From Merdiplasma sp045118075 (GTDB lineage: Bacteria; Bacillota; Clostridia; Lachnospirales; Lachnospiraceae): 6,112 nt of DNA. Both the position numbers and the translations under genes were made by a program. The DNA is taken from the NCBI GenBank assembly GCA_045118075.1, contig JBGUOI010000282.1, positions 1 to 6,112 on the forward strand, in the 5' to 3' direction. Of the stretch, positions 5,226 through 6,112 are shown piece by piece (position 1 is the stretch's first letter; the number at the start of each line of letters is the position of its first letter). The notes beneath the pieces were generated by a model. That model saw only the letters and a program-made list of their open reading frames with translations, ran no database searches and was not told the DNA's origin.

Positions 5226-6002
5226 TTAAAAACTGATCTTAATCAGCCTGCGGGAGCAGGCTGATTTTGTTATATATTCAGTAGGAGTCAAACCGGTCTC
5301 CCTGCGGAAGATCCGGCAGAAATAGGCTGCGTCGTAGTACCCGCTCATCAGGGCGATCTCGTGAACGGGAAGATGGAGAGTGCTCTTCTGCTTCAATAAT
5401 CGGGCCGCATACCGGATTCTGACGCTGCGAAGATATGCGTTGGGCGTCATTCCGGTGATCTGCTCAAAGCGGCGGCGGATGTGGTCTTTGCTGTACCCCG
5501 TGGCGACCAGCGCGTCTGTCACCTGGAATTCCGGATCGTTGTAGGATGTGGTGATGGTGTGAATCAGCGCACTGACGACGGGATCAGGCGATGTAACTTT
5601 CCGATATTCCTCGATTAAGTGAAGAAGGGCGTCAAACAGCGTTTCTGTCACAATACCTGCGCCTCCCTGGGTGAGATAGCGTGAAAGCAGGATGGACATG
5701 AGACTTTCAGCGGTGCGGTTTGAATCGTCCGTCAGTACGATCGGCCTGCTTACGGATTTATCCATACGAAGAAGTGCGTCCGTGTGCAGGTAGATGTCCC
5801 GGAAACCTTCCGTGGACTGTTTGCTGTGCGGCGTATTCGGGGGTATGATATGAATAGTTCCGGGCGAGAATGGGTATTTGGCATCACCGATCACGGCTGT
5901 TCCGCAGCCCTCGGTATTCAGGATGATCTCATGGCAGTCATGGCTGTGCTCGGCAAAACAGGTAAATGAAGTCGGCGATGCGCCAACGAGCAGAAGTTCC
6001 AT
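5226..6002 (-). CDS. AraC-family transcriptional regulator (second)
   Basis: This cytoplasmic DNA-binding regulator has 258 residues from the ATG at 6002. A TTG at 6017 in the same frame would give 263, but the ribosome binding site GGGAGGTG lies between the two, so the ATG is the start. The N-terminal domain (about 15-75) is a cupin with a histidine-rich HSHDCHEI motif (19-26), a GTIHIIPPNTPHS strand and a GFRDIYLHTD segment, suggesting ligand or metal binding. The C-terminal domain (about 143-246) has two helix-turn-helix motifs, VTDALVATGYSKDHIRRRF (161-179) and LPVHEIALMSGYYDAAYFCRIF (211-232), with markers MTPNAYL and LTPTEYI. It differs clearly from the regulator at 2571-3428. It converges on the secreted repeat-protein gene with 16 bp between stops, and its last codons overlap that gene's terminator. 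The target is unknown; a divergent gene beyond 6112 is as likely as the secreted protein. Confidence 0.93.
   Translation of the reverse strand: MELLLVGASPTSFTCFAEHSHDCHEIILNTEGCGTAVIGDAKYPFSPGTIHIIPPNTPHSKQSTEGFRDIYLHTDALLRMDKSVSRPIVLTDDSNRTAESLMSILLSRYLTQGGAGIVTETLFDALLHLIEEYRKVTSPDPVVSALIHTITTSYNDPEFQVTDALVATGYSKDHIRRRFEQITGMTPNAYLRSVRIRYAARLLKQKSTLHLPVHEIALMSGYYDAAYFCRIFRRETGLTPTEYITKSACSRRLIKISF
5228..5246 (-). terminator. Possible - strand terminator at the end of the second AraC-type gene
   Basis: Read on the - strand, CTGAT (5246-5242), loop TAAG, ATCAG (5237-5233) is followed directly by TTTTT (5232-5228), which runs into the TAA stop (5228-5226). The stem is short and AT-rich and would compete with the larger hairpin for the same CTGAT arm. 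It is plausible but weak. Confidence 0.4.
5241..5271 (+). terminator. Rho-independent terminator of the repeat-protein gene, inside the convergent regulator's 3' coding end
   Basis: AATCAGCCTGC (5241-5251) and GCAGGCTGATT (5256-5266) are perfect 11-bp arms around a GGGA loop. A T-rich tail TTTTGTT (5265-5271) follows on the + strand. It begins 32 bases after the repeat-protein stop. The whole hairpin is also coding sequence for the C-terminal residues ITKSACSRRLI of the - strand regulator. Confidence 0.88.
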
Positions 6003-6007
6003 AAATA

Positions 6008-6015
6008 CACCTCCC
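6008..6015 (-). promoter_or_regulatory. Ribosome binding site that fixes the start of the second AraC-type gene
   Basis: On the - strand GGGAGGTG ends 5 bases before the ATG at 6002 (7 bases counted from the GGAGG core). It lies inside the longer TTG-initiated frame, which therefore is unlikely to be used. Confidence 0.85.
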
Positions 6016-6023
6016 AATAAATG

Positions 6024-6053
6024 CAGGTAGTGTCAAGTTCACTACCTGTTTTT
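6024..6053 (+). terminator. Terminator-like stem-loop upstream of the second AraC-type gene
   Basis: CAGGTAGTG (6024-6032) and CACTACCTG (6040-6048) are perfect 9-bp arms around a seven-base loop, followed by TTTTT (6049-6053) on the + strand. No + strand gene ends here; the nearest, the repeat-protein gene, already has its own terminator. On the - strand it is a leader hairpin 8 bases before the ribosome binding site of the regulator. It may instead be an operator dyad. The remaining 6054-6112 shows AT-rich sequence with no gene or convincing promoter. Confidence 0.55.
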
Positions 6054-6112
6054 AGTTCATAAACCTTGATTTTATGGGAGATTCAAATAAAAAGAGCATT
6101 GACCTCCCTTTT

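Noticed and set aside
6003..6017. N-terminal extension of the second AraC-type protein from a TTG at 6017
   Set aside because: The added codons are the ribosome binding site of the ATG at 6002.
6031..6036. TTGACA on the - strand in the leader hairpin of the second AraC-type gene as a -35 box
   Set aside because: A -10 at the right distance would fall on the ribosome binding site, which does not match.
6052..6099. Possible 15-codon leader peptide (- strand, MLFLFESPIKSRFMN) before the second AraC-type gene, ending where the leader stem-loop begins
   Set aside because: Its GGGAGG is only 3 bases from the ATG, no supporting promoter is clear, and a short open frame like this is expected by chance.

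Overview
The window looks like a chromosomal segment of a Firmicute, most likely a Clostridia/Lachnospiraceae-type bacterium. The reasons are strong AGGAGG-type ribosome binding sites, housekeeping promoters with TATAAT-like -10 boxes, roughly balanced base composition, and the gene families present: a sugar ABC transporter beside an AraC regulator, a lone STAS protein and a secreted SH3b protein. This placement is inference. There are no rRNA, tRNA, CRISPR or insertion-sequence signals.

Positions 1-2567 (+ strand) hold the end of a sugar ABC transporter operon of the RbsA/AraG class: the C-terminal part of the double ATPase (cut by the window edge), the permease one base later, then, after an 89-bp spacer with a hairpin and a 10-bp direct repeat, the periplasmic-type binding protein. 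The binding protein resembles E. coli AraF (L-arabinose binding), but two sugar-contacting positions appear changed, so the ligand is a pentose or related sugar rather than proven arabinose. A convergent AraC-family regulator (2571-3428, - strand) ends only 3 bp from the binding-protein gene and is the obvious candidate to control the transporter. I see no convincing intrinsic terminator for the transporter mRNA until one just beyond the regulator's start codon, so the transporter message may run antisense through the whole regulator.

Positions 3429-3658 are a compact divergent control region. It carries a - strand promoter for the regulator, a + strand terminator, a G-rich block, and a near-consensus + strand promoter for a single-domain STAS protein (anti-sigma-factor-antagonist-like, 3659-3961). 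That gene has its own strong terminator.

Positions 4076-5271 are a monocistronic unit encoding an exported 355-residue protein: signal peptide, an N-terminal domain I cannot name firmly, an SH3b domain, and four tandem C-x2-C-x12-H-x3/4-H repeats that look like C2H2 zinc fingers. Such repeats on a secreted bacterial protein are the most unusual thing here. A second AraC-family regulator (5226-6002, - strand) converges on it, and the terminator of the repeat-protein gene lies inside the regulator's last codons. Both AraC genes have a stem-loop in the leader just upstream of their ribosome binding site.
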